64,000 nucleotides of DNA from Eutreptiella sp. 'Long Island Sound 2002' (Eukaryota; Euglenozoa; Euglenophyceae; Eutreptiales; Eutreptiaceae): positions 31,747,087 through 31,811,086 of the forward strand of contig OZ038392.1 of NCBI GenBank assembly GCA_964036045.1, read 5' to 3'. Shown here one piece after another: positions 23,076-34,818 of this stretch. The notes below the pieces were generated by a model. That model was given only the letters and a program-made list of their open reading frames with translations. It did no database searches and was not told the DNA's origin. The translations under genes were made by a program, and so were the position numbers. The stretch's first letter is position 1; each line of letters opens with the position of its first letter.

Positions 23076-23194
23076 ATTGTTGTTTGACAACGGGTATTTT
23101 GATGCTTCTTTCACCTTCGGGATATGGTATATTTGGATTCTCACCCAGTTTCACCAATTTTCTTCCATGTTTTTCTCGTTTCCACCACATCCAC

Positions 23195-23310
23195 TCCTTA
23201 CTAGGTTGATTTCTCCCCACCATGGGGACCCCGAGAAAGCAGGGGTAATGTAGCCATATTGATTTCTCCCCACCATGGGGACCCTGAGAAGGTAGGGGTG
23301 ATGTAGCGAA
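23195..23310 (+). repeat. Two tandem copies of the GGGGACCCC unit
   Basis: Two copies of a unit of about 55 bp (TTGATTTCTCCCCACCATGG, then GGGGACC, then AGGGGTGATGTAGC) are related to the 105-bp array at 34.8 kb and to the single unit inside block A at 47.65 kb. Confidence 0.65.
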
Positions 23311-23429
23311 TGCTGAGTTTGCGCTTCGTTCTTGTGACGTGAGGCAGAAACGCCGTCCAAACCGCTTGCGGCTTGGGGACTCATTACCATAGCGAAATCT
23401 ATGGGAAAGGTAAAGGCAAAGTACCGTTT

Positions 23430-23638
23430 GTTAAGTACAATACAAATGACATTTGGAGTTGTTGAATTCACAGCTATTGTCTAATTATGCAACGAGCTTT
23501 GTAGGGAAGGTGCGCAGTCCATCATGGTCTATTTGGGGCCCCTTCTCCATCAGAGGGTAAATCTTGGGCTGAAGTCGGGATAGTTAGTAGAAAGGTAGCT
23601 CGCCGGGCGCGCACCGGGCAAACATTCCCCCAATACAG
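23430..23638 (+). mobile_element. DDE transposon 3' tail and terminus
   Basis: Contains ACATTTGGAGTTGTTGAATT, AAGGTGCGCAGTCCATC and CTGAAGTCGGGATAGTTAG, and ends in a mutated double 11-bp unit (23598-23618) followed by CAAACATTCCCCC. It is the same tail as at 2.14, 48.0 and 48.2 kb, without the cysteine module in frame. Confidence 0.75.
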
Positions 23639-23682
23639 TGCACACACAGGCTGGAGGACACAATTCAGTGTCCTGTGATGCT

Positions 23683-23777
23683 GCGCAGGTGTTTGGCAGT
23701 ACTCATGTAACCCTCCACTGCTATCTGCGGTGCGCAGGTGTTTGGCAGTCCCCATGTATACCTCCACTGCTATCTGC
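23683..23777. repeat. 49-bp tandem duplication
   Basis: GCGCAGGTGTTTGGCAGT starts at 23683 and 23732. Both copies run to CTCCACTGCTATCTGC. Confidence 0.8.
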
Positions 23778-26700
23778 CCCTCAATGGGCCTGGCCAAGTG
23801 GCCAATGGGAGCCTACATAAAACCAGTCACCACTCCTTCCTCAAAAGGAGGTATTATGTGTGTTGTCACATTGATCCAGAGTTGAGGTATGCCAAACCAT
23901 GGTATAGCATAAACTATAGTTTTGCACCCTGACCACTTTCCTTAGTGCTTTCTTTGTAAGTGTCCCGAACCCCTTTCACCCACCCACCCGGCCTCACCAC
24001 CCCATTGCAAACACACAGGCCCTTTGTACAGACGAGCAGGATCCGCCACGGTGACATATTATCTACTTGGAGCCACCGATGTGGCAGGGCGCCGGCGAGG
24101 ACACCCAACGGCCCTCCCCCGAAAGTTTGGATCCGCTTTACCTTTGTGCATGCCGGGGCCGTGGGAAGGGGCCGTGAGAGGGCAGAGGACCCCCAGCAAA
24201 ATGTATTTGATTGTGAATTGAGCTTCAGCATTTCTCATCTTAAGCCCGTTTCCCCCTTTTCTTGTCCATTTCACAGAGACAGCCCCCTGCACCCTGTGCC
24301 TGACCCTACCGCTCTCGTGAGAGGCTCTCTGGCCTGGTCCTGCTGCTCACTGTGTCGGGGAGGATGGGGCAGCAGCCCATGCTGGGACTGCTTACGTTTT
24401 GCCCCAGAACCATTTCATCATCCGCTTCACCAGTTCTGCATCAGCCATGCTCTGCACAGCTAGTGTGAATGCAGTGTGTTGGTGTATGCCTTAGTGTGCC
24501 TTTGCTGCTTGTGCTCCTTCATTCCTGCATGTGTCCATTCCAGCAGTGTGCTCCCACCTGCCGCCAGAGGCTGCCCTCACCCCTTCAAGAGGTACTCGGA
24601 TAGCCAGTGTTGCACAGCTCACAAAAGTGACGTGCTGTAAAAGGTGCACTGTGGATATGTGCACAAATGTTTCTGATGCAACCCAAAATGCCAAGCGCAG
24701 GCAAAGGTTGGTGTGCCACGACATAGTGCTGGTAGCACTTCCAGACAGAAAAAAAGCCACGACCCTCCTCACCCACGCATCCTCCTCCTTGTTTAGGCCG
24801 TGGGGCATTGTCATGGTCAACAGCACCCCACATGTACGTGATGTGCTGGAACTCGTTTCCATGCAGCGAAAGCCCAACAATGTGTGCGCAACAACAGTGT
24901 CGCCAGCGTAGCGCATGCACTGCTGCAAGCATGTTTGGAGAAAACATGGGCCGTTTGCAACAGGTGGTGTCAACTGTGAAGTAAAATACAGCAGAATGTG
25001 GCTCCCAACCGTCCCTCTTTGCAACACAGCAACATGGCTTGAAATACACAAAGTGCATAAAAAATGCCCCGTGCACGCTGCACAGCAGGATTCCCTCACA
25101 TCTAAGCTTGTATATCTGGATTTTCATGATCTGATCCCACTGATTTTCCTGATCTTACAGTTTTTTTTTTGGCTCATGACCATGTTTTGCAGGTGGATGC
25201 ATTGGGCATTTGTGGGCCATTTGGGAGAATGCAGGTTCCCTCTGACCCCGACTGCTAGGCTGGGCGCATGGCTTTGTCGTTGGCGCACACACACAGGAAA
25301 ATGTACACTTCAAGGCACATTGCTGGCCATAGGGCTGAAGAAAATTTCAAGGCACATTGCAAGAACAAGTCCACCAAAATGTCAGGTCACATTGCTAGGA
25401 AGCATGGGTTGCCAAAACGGCCCCATTGTTGGATGGTGTGTTCTGAGCTGACCACAGTGGAATAATTGAGACATGGCTCCAACATGGGCCAAAAAATTCT
25501 GGTTCTTGCCTTCTGATTGCTTGAGGGGACGGTGCAAGAAACTTAAGTGAGAGTGATTTGGCCCTTGTGTAAAGCCAAGAAACCAGGCTAGAGGGGTCAT
25601 TTTTGATAGCTTACCTCTAAAGCTGTTGCAAGTGATCCCAGCCCTGCCCCTCAACTGAGAGTATTTGGTATTTGGTCCCCTTCTTTGGCACGATGCCAAG
25701 GGCTTTTACAAAATGCATTTCAGTGCCTGTTTCTCACATGTACCCGCCTAAGTGGTGCCATTTTCAGGATGCCATCCTTGGATATTTCGGTACATGTGCT
25801 AGTGGGTGCAATGTGGAGCTTGTGCCCCGCAACAATGACTTGCTGTCCCAATGGAGCATCAACAGCAAAATAGCTATACAATGGAATATTTCTAGATCAT
25901 TGTGTACAACAATTGGGGGTCTTTGATGCCCCCACCCAACCATGTGCTCTCACTCTTACAACAATGATGGCTTTGCCCGCCATAAAAAAATTAAGACAAT
26001 GAATAACAACATTAGGCTCTTCTACCAAATATTCTCAAATAGTATCAAAATCTACCGGAGCACTGGACAGCTGTGAACCTTGATCCCGAGGGGTTACCTC
26101 GAGTACCGTGAAGCAAGCAGGCTACGCCAGCTCATCTTGGTCTGAGGGAAAAAAAATTAGTATCAAAATCAATTGGAGCAAGGGTAGGAACAAATATATG
26201 CAGATGGGTGAGAACATGCTGACCCAATGTGTGTGGCATTGCCAGGTATGGTGCACACAATCCGGCAAGAAAAAAAGTCTACAGTCCTCTCTTTGTGAAT
26301 GAGGTACAAACAGAAAACCAAGTAGATTTACATGCATGAGACCCCTGCATTCAAAGCATCTCTTATCTTGGAGTGGACGGCAACGAATGAGTCGATGAAA
26401 TAGCAGACCTTGGGTGTCATCAACCACCTCAATTTTTTTTTTTCACAACAACAGGTGATAAACATTGCCAACCCCACTAGTAAAATATCTTGCCAGTCTC
26501 ACCATCCCCATGCCAACACCCTCTCATGTACCGTGTTTCCCCCGTTTGGGGTTCATTGCCCGCTAGCATGTCACCTACACCTGTGGGGCAAGAGTCAACA
26601 CTTGCACCTAGATACATAAGCATGGCATGCTCAGGATTGGAGGCCGTTTACCTTGGAGGATCGGTTGCTTGAGCCACCATTTTGGTGGCAATACACCTTG

Positions 26701-29539
26701 GAATATTGTTGGGTGCGCAATGCATCTCGGTGGGCATGCTTTGGGGTAGTGCCAGGGGTAGGACCATCTTACCGGGCATATGCATAGGCCAGGATGGCAT
26801 TCACTTGGCATAATACCTATGGCATATCGGGGGCTTGCCATGTAGCACTATTGTTGCCCTGCTTCCAATATTGGGTTGTGTTTGGGAAATTTCAAAGCTT
26901 GCCTGCCAATCTTGCCAGCAGCATGAGAACAAGAAAAAATGCAACATGCCACGTGTTCCCCACTACCACTTGGAAAACTGATTGCAAATGTGATGTTATA
27001 TGTTTCTACCCTCTAACAGGTGGTTTAAGAGGCTTGTTTAGCCACAATCTGCAATCCTTTGGAGTGTACTATACATTGTAGCACAACACACTGGCTATTG
27101 TAGCACAACATAGTGTCCGAACGTTTCAATCTCAAGTCCAAGGCATACATTCCATCATTCCACCTCTATTTTGAATTCTCACTTTGGTGTTTGTTTGTTT
27201 CCTCGTCATGCAAGACGGGTCGTCTGCCAACCAGGGACCCAAAAGCCCTACCACTGTCGACCGGGCTGACGTAGTTTGGTTAGAAGGTCATGCAATGAGG
27301 GCGTAGTGCGTGGGGTGCGCGCACTGTGCACCAAGTTTGTATAGGATCGTACCCAAGTTGCATAGTAGTGCCTAGTACCAGTAACAATGAGCCTTGTTAT
27401 GCATCCCTATGAGTTGCTTGCATGCTTTGCCCTCATTTCTAGTGTATTGGTGTGTGTTGTTTTGGATTTGGATTGGCCCCTTTCCGGTTGGGGATTTGGA
27501 CGGCCCCTTTGGCGTCCCCTGATTTCGGCGATGGCCTTTTCTCCGTACCTTGGAACTGTGAGGATGAAAAGAATCCGGATCGCGTTATGAGGCTGTCCAA
27601 CATTGTGGGGGTGTAGTATCATCTGTATAGGCAAGAATATTACCAATTGTAGCAAAACCTCAATTTCTCCCGTCATGTCATGTGCGCACTGTGCACGCTG
27701 TGCCGACACGCCCCCACTGTCACCTACTTTTAGTAGTTGTGGTGCTCTCGGAGGAGCCAGCACTGTGGGGCCAACTGTCATATTCCTTCTAGAGTGATGC
27801 AAGGGGACATGCAAAGGGGGGGCAATGAGCAACACATACATAGATGCTGAATGCACCCGCGTCATAGGCTATCCAGTCACAACAGGGATTGTTCAATTTA
27901 TGGTCCCATCAATGTAGATACAAGCAAGAAGGGTACAGACACTCACTGATCACGTTGACCATATGATGGTGGACGTTGTGCAATGGCATAGGACATGAAT
28001 GCCACATGTAGCTAGATTGCTAAGGAAGGCAGGGCACTTCTGCTCACCAGGGAAGGTCAGGAGCAACAGTGCACAACCGGGGTTTTTGGTGGTTGCTTTG
28101 GCATTCATTTGGAAGGGGGTTGATTGGAGGCCAATTCAGCGATATACCTTAAAAGTGGCGCAAAGAAATGCACAATACACTGCAGTATTGATCAACTTCA
28201 ATGACTTTGACATTTGTACAGCGGTGGTGGCTGCTTTCAGAGGGTTTCCTATCTGGCGGGTTTGCCAAATATGCATGCAGTGCACACACAGTGCAATGAT
28301 ATTCCCAAAGGTAGTCTGCATAAAGTGTTTTCTAGATATATTGCCCCAAAAGCTGGAGCACAGGTGGACTGATAAGAGGTGTTCACAAGATCACAATTTT
28401 TTTTTTGCAAACATGAGACAGAAATGAAGTACATGTGTGTATTGCTCTGCATCTCCCCATCAAAATATTGCTGAAAAGCACAGGTGTCTAGAATTATGTG
28501 AAAAGCAGTGATGCACCATACTACTCCATTGAATTCATCCCATAGGAATCCAGGCCACATGGCCTGCATGTCGCTAATTGGGTCCACAAAGGGATCCACT
28601 GCCAATCTCAGGAGTACTGTGAAACCAAATCCACATATTGGGGTGGCAATGTTGAAGGACTGGGCCTTTGAGGTGTCAGCACAGGTCAACACTTTTCGTC
28701 CCAGAACAGGGACAATGGACTTACAACACCATTGGCCAGCTGGGCAATCGTTGGTCTGGTCAATGGTCCCACAACGCAATAGCGCTGTTGCAATCAATGG
28801 CGTCCAACTCTGCCCCCCCCTCCAAGGACACGGGTACTTCAGTGGGGATACACAACACCGCACATTCACCTCAAAACAAGGTGCAATAGCAAAGGCTCTC
28901 CAGTTTCAAAAACACACCAGTCATGGCCTGTTTGTGGTTTGCGGTTCTGCAGCACAGGAACCCTCATTTGGGCTACAAAAGAGACACACAGCCCCCCTCT
29001 CCACGTCCTTTCATTTCAAGCAAAACTAGGGGTTTCTGTTAATTTTTGCCTAAACAATTGTGGCGGTGCATTTGTTGAGTGATGTGCTGTGGTACCTTGG
29101 GACCGAGTTGCAAGATGGCCAACATGTGCAAAGGATGTTGATCAGGGATGCTGGCATTTGTTGCATGTGTTGTTGTCACAAGAGTGCACCAAGTCTTGGA
29201 TCAAGGTTGGCTGGTGTTTGTACGACAGCTGTTGTGTGCAGGTTTGTTTGTGCTTTGCCTTGTTTTTCTCTCCAGAAATCAATCAAATCTGTCCCTGGCA
29301 AAGCTTGAACATGTTTATTCATGTGGATTACAAGCGCATGCACGCCCCCACGCTTCCAGCATGCCGGCGTACCCTGCTGCAAGCTTCCAAAGCGTCGCAT
29401 TTTCATGCTGCCCCTACTGATGTCAAGGCTACATCTTCCTGGCTACAGACAAAAAAAATGCAGGCAAACGTTATCTTTGCTAACAAGAGCGGAATGCTTG
29501 GGCGCGTAATAGCCCTTGAGTACAAGTTCTCCAAAATCC
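23778..29539. other. No recognisable gene
   Basis: About 5.8 kb with many short open frames but no motif I can name. A plus-strand frame at 28508-29029 and its overlapping minus-strand frame are both about 170-200 codons, and I cannot tell whether either is used. Short self-complementary GTGCGC/GCGCAC clusters occur near 27310 and 27682. A acceptor-like CTCTCCAG lies at about 29269-29276. Confidence 0.4.
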
Positions 29540-29662
29540 TCAGGTGGCCAGCTGTGCATCCCCAGCCTTCCCTCACCACACTCTGCTCGAACAGCTAGCC
29601 ATTGAGCAGGTTGAACTCTGCCGGGTCCATCTGCTTGAATCTAAAATTCTGTACATCAACAT
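29540..29662 (+). CDS. Exon-like segment, unidentified
   Basis: Decodes as HHTLLEQLAIEQVELCRVHL followed by LESKILYINM, ending exactly at a donor-like ATG-GTATGG near 29660. The amphipathic helical composition looks protein-like. There is no family assignment and the partner exons were not found. Confidence 0.3.
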
Positions 29663-31690
29663 GGTATGGAATTCCCCTACATTTCTTAAGTGTAGGTGCG
29701 CAGTTTTCCTGGTGCGTATTTTTTTGTTCGGTTTGTGATTATCTTGCCTTTGTGCCTAAGGACACAAATAAATTCAGTCACATGGTGTCATGAATGCGTT
29801 AAGTGTGGTCTGATAAGTGCGTCACGTGTGGCTTTCAAGGATTTTGGAACCCTCAAAAGCCTTTGCGGTAATCAATGCATAACTGATGCCTGACCTTTTT
29901 GTTGTATGTTGTGTCCTCTCGGGGGTCCACGTCCCAGAATCCCTGTCTTTACACCATGCCATTACACTCAAGATTTTCAAGGTGCAGAATTTGTCCTGAG
30001 ATTTTTGGGGATTGGTGCAGAAAATCCCAGGTGCAGAATTTTCCTCTGCGGAGAAGTCACTGTATGAAATTTTTTTTGAACCCCCCCCCCCCCTGTAGCA
30101 GGTGCACTGCAGTAACGTCCCCCCCCCCCCTCCAAGGCTCCTTGGAACAACTCAGCAACACTGGGGGGGGTTGGGGGGGACCCACACCACTCAGCCACCC
30201 CCCCCAGGACCCAGCCACCCTCCATCCCCCCCCCCCCTTAACAGATTGGGCCAAGTGATCACTCTAGTCACCTGCTTTGTGTTACCTCTGTTTTTGCCTG
30301 TTGTACTGTGTGTCCATGAATTATAGCTATGGCTTCTAGGTTCATTCAGTGGAGGAAGGCTGATGCCTTCTTTCCATGTGTCCAAGGTGCCTTCACATCT
30401 TACGGGTTCGGGCCAAGGGGACTTTGAGGGGGCTGTAGCGTACTGAGCCATAGCCCTGAAAGCAATTTTGGGTTCTGGGCTTGCACCTGGAGACACATTG
30501 GGGCTGGAAAGCCGTGCATATAACCACCCTCTGCACTTGGGGCTGAAGATGCAATGCATTTGACAGTCGCTGCACACATGTGCATCCCTGAGCCCAAGTC
30601 CATGGCCCCACTGTTGGCTGCACTTTTTGTCACTGCACAGCAAGGCTGCCCCCGGCACAAAAATACTCTTTTTCGCAGTCACGTTCCAAGTGACGTTTCA
30701 GATGCTGATCCAAATTCTATTTGATAATCCTGATGTGGCACTGGTACCATCCCCAGATTCCCACACAACGCCAGTCATACAAATGTGCGTTCTTGTAGCA
30801 TTGGCAAGTGTTCTTTGCTCAGGAGAAATCAGGAGGTGTTCTTTGCTCAGGAGTTAGTTGGGCAAACAGTGGTTGCTTCAAAACTGTTCGAAGCGGGCGA
30901 TTGTGCACGGAGGTCAGCATGTTGTTTGTGTTTTCACGGAGGAGGCACTTGATGCAGCAAGTGTGCTTGTGGTGCAAGCCCCAACTCCCCCCCGCCCCTA
31001 TCCAAACAATCCCCGTGTCCAAACATCACAAGGCGCTGAACTCCATCAATTTTGCACCATGGATTTCGCGGTGATTTTTCCTTTTGCAATCAGAGATTTA
31101 CGTTTTTATGATGTGTGGTACGGCAAGCATCAGCAAGCATCCCTCTTTTTCTTGGCAAGCGTCGGCAAGTGTGACTGATTTTTTTGGAAATTGGCAAGCA
31201 TGATCTTTTCTCCGAGTAAGCACTAGCTCACAGTACGGGCTATGGTATGTCCATTAGGGCAGTAATTCCAAATGCAACAGCTCTGTGCCACCATGGCTGC
31301 AGAAAAATTGTAAGCAATATACACAATTATGGTGTTAGGGTATTTTGATTTGTGACCACGAGGGCCAAACATTCGATAGATAGATCCCGCAAGATGAGGA
31401 TCAAGAGGGGGAGTATTTGCATGGCCTATTGATCCCACATGACATTATGGTTCACCAAATCAACAAAATGAGTTTGGAGTTTGTGGCCGCGGCAAATGCA
31501 TGGAACGCAACTGTGGTAACATTTATAGGTCCCACAATGTCATGCCCAACACGGCTCCACTATGGGAGGGAGGATGGGGATTTAAGACAAATGAAGTGGG
31601 TGTACCGGGTGCGATAGATCACCCTAGTGTAGAACCTTCCCAAGAACTCAGACTCGGCGCCGTGGGAGCGTAGTTGCGCACCAATACCTA
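29663..31690. other. No recognisable gene; long C and G tracts
   Basis: Homopolymer C tracts occur at about 30079-30092 and 30119-30131, and others near 30170-30240. Open frames here are driven by the tracts. A fragment near 31018-31073 decodes as KHHKALNSINFAPW, a possible single WD40-like strand, but it is too short to call. Confidence 0.4.
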
Positions 31691-31778
31691 GTTCAGCAAT
31701 AACCTAGGTTTTGCCACACGGGGGGTTCAGACCATGTACCAGGCCTTTACAGTCCCAGCCAGCCAGCTAGTAACCCCC
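31691..31778. repeat. Dispersed repeat, copy shared with 40.34 kb
   Basis: AGCAATAACCTAGGTTTTGC, then CAGACCATGTACCAGGCC and TTTACAGTCCCAGCCAGC. A close copy lies at 40338-40438, expanded by a G-rich insertion. Confidence 0.75.
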
Positions 31779-31784
31779 TATTAT

Positions 31785-32040
31785 AGGGGGCGCACTTAGC
31801 GCAGTGCAACTATTTGGGCGTCTGGCCGTACTAGAGAGGGAGCGTCAGCACACAAGGCGTGTGCAGGGCAACTTTTTTGATCCGTGTCCCAACGGTGACC
31901 TTTTAGGGGGTGCAGTGCAACTATTTGGGCACCTGGCCGTACTAGAGACCCATACTTTGAGATAACAGGGGCATCATTGTTGTCCCTAGCGTAGGTTTTG
32001 ACTTCCGATTTTGTCCCCTTGTTTGGGGACCCCTGAGGCA
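31785..32040 (+). repeat. Transposon block A, with internal duplication
   Basis: The segment GTGCAACTATTTGGGC-CTGGCCGTACTAGAGA occurs twice (about 31806 and 31915). It is followed by GTAGGTTTTGACTTCCGATT and GGGGACCCCTGAGG. Confidence 0.75.
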
Positions 32041-32054
32041 GCGGAGGTTTAGCT

Positions 32055-32145
32055 GGTTTCATCAGACCGTCCATGCTGTGAGCGCCAGATTCCGCAAGAC
32101 GAGGCACTATACAAATGTCGTTTGTGGCGTGCTGAAGATCCCACC
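32055..32145. repeat. Dispersed repeat, copy shared with 38.59 kb
   Basis: Shares TGAGCGCCAGATT and CAAGACGAGGCACTATACAA with 38600-38640, and then AAGATCCC. Confidence 0.7.
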
Positions 32146-32236
32146 CCCGAGAGCTAGCCCGGTTCGAGGTTGTGGTGCTTTGTCTTGGCCCTCAACTAGA
32201 TTTACTTTATTTAACTAGTGTTCAATGGTGGATTAA

Positions 32237-32659
32237 GTGTTGCGGTGGATCTTGGTCGATGAGACTTTGACGGAGCGCCAAAAGGAATACAACGATGTGC
32301 ATGGTTTCTATAGGGCACGAATTGAGCACTTGTTTGCACGCATGTGGCATTGGGGCATTGTAAGGAACATATGGAGGGGATCCGGTACTGATTTGCATGA
32401 GTACGTGCGTATACTCTTGCATTTCCAGCAATTTTTGATTCGAAGACAAGTACGGTACCGTCCATATGTTCCATGGGAACACGTACCTGCACATGTGTGG
32501 GCTGCACCTACACGGGAGCACAGTGATGATGAGGATGTGGGGGGTGACCATGTGGATGTATGTGCCCTTTGTTGCACCAAGTCTGACCCTGAGAAGATGT
32601 CCATGTGTGACAAGTGTCGATTGCAATATTGTCCGCATTGCATTGACACGGTGCTTTAA
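32237..32659 (+). CDS. DDE transposase, C-terminal half with six-cysteine module
   Basis: Longest uninterrupted copy of the family's C-terminal half (about 140 codons). It opens inside the core (LTERQKEYNDVHGFYRARIE), where the last Glu is the third catalytic residue. The helical region (LFARMWHWGIVRNIW, LHEYVRILLHFQQFLIRRQV) follows, then a conserved PWEHVPAHVW motif, an acidic linker (HSDDEDVGGD) and a cysteine module: CALC, then ten residues, CDKC, four residues, CPHC. That spacing is typical of a zinc-binding treble-clef or RING/PHD-like fold. The first two catalytic Asp regions are absent because the copy is truncated at about 32240. The frame is intact to the TAA at 32657. It was probably part of an autonomous element and is now inactive. 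Confidence 0.75.
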   Translation: MLRWILVDETLTERQKEYNDVHGFYRARIEHLFARMWHWGIVRNIWRGSGTDLHEYVRILLHFQQFLIRRQVRYRPYVPWEHVPAHVWAAPTREHSDDEDVGGDHVDVCALCCTKSDPEKMSMCDKCRLQYCPHCIDTVL

Positions 32660-32965
32660 TTCAGCCACCCTGTCATGTTGTGCACACAAGTTGCTCATTC
32701 TGATTTTGTACTTAGTGGACAATTGAACACAAAGAAGGACATGTGTTGTTGAGAGTGGACATTTGGGGTGGCGACCATCGCTGTTCATGGCTTTCCGCAT
32801 TTTGCATGATGTATTATGTGGAGGGAAGGCAGCTTGCATTTGTCTTCAACTACAGTAGTTCAGGTGACCTAAATTTAGGGGTGTTTGGAAGGGGTGGGCC
32901 CGGGGTCTCTTCGGGGGGAACCTAGTGTAAAAGTAGCGCGCAATGTGCGCACAGTGCAAGCACAC
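32660..32965 (+). mobile_element. 3' noncoding region and terminus of the same transposon
   Basis: Matches the minus strand of 1133-1400 at many blocks (TTGTGCACACAAGTTGC, GACATTTGGGGTGG-type, TCTTCGGGGGGAACCTAGTG). It ends in AAAAGTAGCGCGC and a diverged double 11-bp unit (about 32935-32958). Together with copy 1 it defines one end of this element. Confidence 0.75.
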
Positions 32966-32974
32966 CCCATAGTT

Positions 32975-33600
32975 GACTTGTTTTTTGTGGGGACTCAACC
33001 ATCGCCAAGTGAGTTGCATTTGGCTGTCAGTGAAGCTGTTTTTGGCGGAGACGGCCCGCCTGCGGACGGGCCCTTGCTTCTGCCACCACCTCTTGCTTGC
33101 GCCAGGAGTACAGGAGGGGGCTGTTCGCCACCTTCTAAAGCTCACCCACGAACAGCTGCGGAATGGACGGCCCCGGAGCCGGGACAAGCGGGCCTCCAAC
33201 ACAGCGCTTTTGGAATGGACTTGGTTTGCGGGCGGCTGGCATCAACTAGCCGGGCCTTTGGGGCGGACCCACTTCAGGTGCCTACTCTTGGCGGCTCCAT
33301 TCACCCGCGAAGACGGCATGGCACCAATGGGCGTGGGTTTCATAGAGCGCCATTGCGAGTGGCGCTTTGTGGGGCTCCCACGAGGGTGCCGCCCACTATA
33401 AGGCAACATCGACCCAGCTTGATCCAAACCACGCAGCATGAGCGTCACGTGGCACTCCCCTGCCAACTTCGCCGCCTGGTCATCCCAATGAATGCCCGGA
33501 ACATGGCCTTCGCAATATCCCTCCAAGGAGCCCAACTCTCATACGAAGCACTGGCCTGCGGCATATCAACGTCGTCCGCAAACGCGCATAGGAAGCGGCC
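32975..33600 (-). pseudogene. Decayed second copy of the gag-like gene
   Basis: On the minus strand, starting near 33590, it decodes as FADDVDMPQAS, SYES and PWRDIAKAMFRAF. A frameshift then leads into DDQAAKLAGECHVTLMLRGL, and a later frame gives LEARLSRLRGRP. Each block aligns in order with the gene at 88-990. At least two frameshifts are present. Its orientation relative to the neighbouring transposase is opposite to the arrangement at 1-2 kb, so the gag-like gene and the DDE transposon are probably separate elements that happen to neighbour each other. Confidence 0.7.
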
Positions 33601-33619
33601 GCGCCAGCGTGACTAGTGG

Positions 33620-34818
33620 AGGCCTTGGTCATCCTCCTGAGGGCGGAGGCGTCCTGGTACGGCCTGGTATGGCCTGGTATGGCCTGGCGCCCAGGGACTT
33701 GGCAAAAAGTGTCTGAAGGGCCCTTTGGCCCACGCTATTTGTGCAGGTGGATGGCTTCGGCACGCGCCCGCAGGCAGGCAGCTAGTCCTCCGGAGGCGTG
33801 TTTCGGCTGTGGCCCCTATGGACGCAGGGGGAAGGATTGCCCATCGCAGGGGCCGCGCCAAATTGAGCAGTAGCCTTGGCAGGCGCCGCAGCCGGTCGGC
33901 CAGGTGCTTGATAGGAGGGCCAACGGCAAGTTCACTACACAGGCTGGTCAAACCCTGTATAGAGCCTTCAATACGGGGTGTACCTACGAAGCCTAATCAT
34001 AGATCCACACCATACCCCCAAGGTTGTCAGCCACAGCCACGTGAGAACCATAGCTGGGACCTTAGCTACATGGCCACCAAAGAGGGGAGATATCCTAATG
34101 GCTTTAGACTCTTGCCTTCTCAAGGTCCCGAAAGAGGGGTGGACTCAAAGTGGCTTCATGGCCCTAGCATCCTCACGATCGCAAAGAGGGGAGGAATCGA
34201 AATGGCTTGCATTGTGAATGTACTCGTCATTGGGTGATCCGCCGCATCATAATCTAGCATCCAAGGGCAAAGGACAACATGCAGCGAACACCGGGAAAAA
34301 ACGGATGAAAAGAGGGCAGAAATAGAAGGAAAAGGGTGAAAAATATGCTATGCCATATCACCTATTCGGGAGGACCCCCAAAATACTCATTTTACACCCT
34401 AAAAATAAAAAATTCGGCAAAACACAAGAAAGAGCGAAAACTAGGGTTCCGGTAGTTGCCGGCATGCAAACTTTGCACGGTGTGCGCCAGGGGGGGGGGG
34501 CGCATTTGCCCAGAATGACAGCATGGGGGGTTTTACATACCCCCCCCCCTTTTCGTTGGCCAAATTCTTAGGCAAAAGTAAGGTTTTCATATAACCGAAC
34601 CCCCCCCCTTTTTTTGGGTGAAGGGTTTGCTTAGTCCACCTCACACTCCCACTCCAGTTGGAGAAAAGTTGCCCCTTGTGTTGAGGATATGGATTTTTGT
34701 AGCCACTTTTGGGCCACTTCTGATCAGGGCGGTCGCTCAGGAACCAAAATTTTTTCTTTTTCAGGGTTGCCCTTAAGGACCACCCCTTAGGGCATTTTAC
34801 CACTGACGACCTGACGCA
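33620..34818. other. No recognisable gene
   Basis: Contains a GGCCTGGTAT triplication (about 33659-33684) and G/C tracts near 34490, 34540 and 34600. Open frames are short and motif-free. Confidence 0.5.

Noticed and set aside
28249-29029. Overlapping long frames on both strands
   Set aside because: Neither has a recognisable domain or splice context; the strand cannot be chosen.
31018-31073. Possible Sec13-like WD40 strand (KHHKALNSINFAPW)
   Set aside because: Only about 15 residues, with no flanking WD repeats in any frame.
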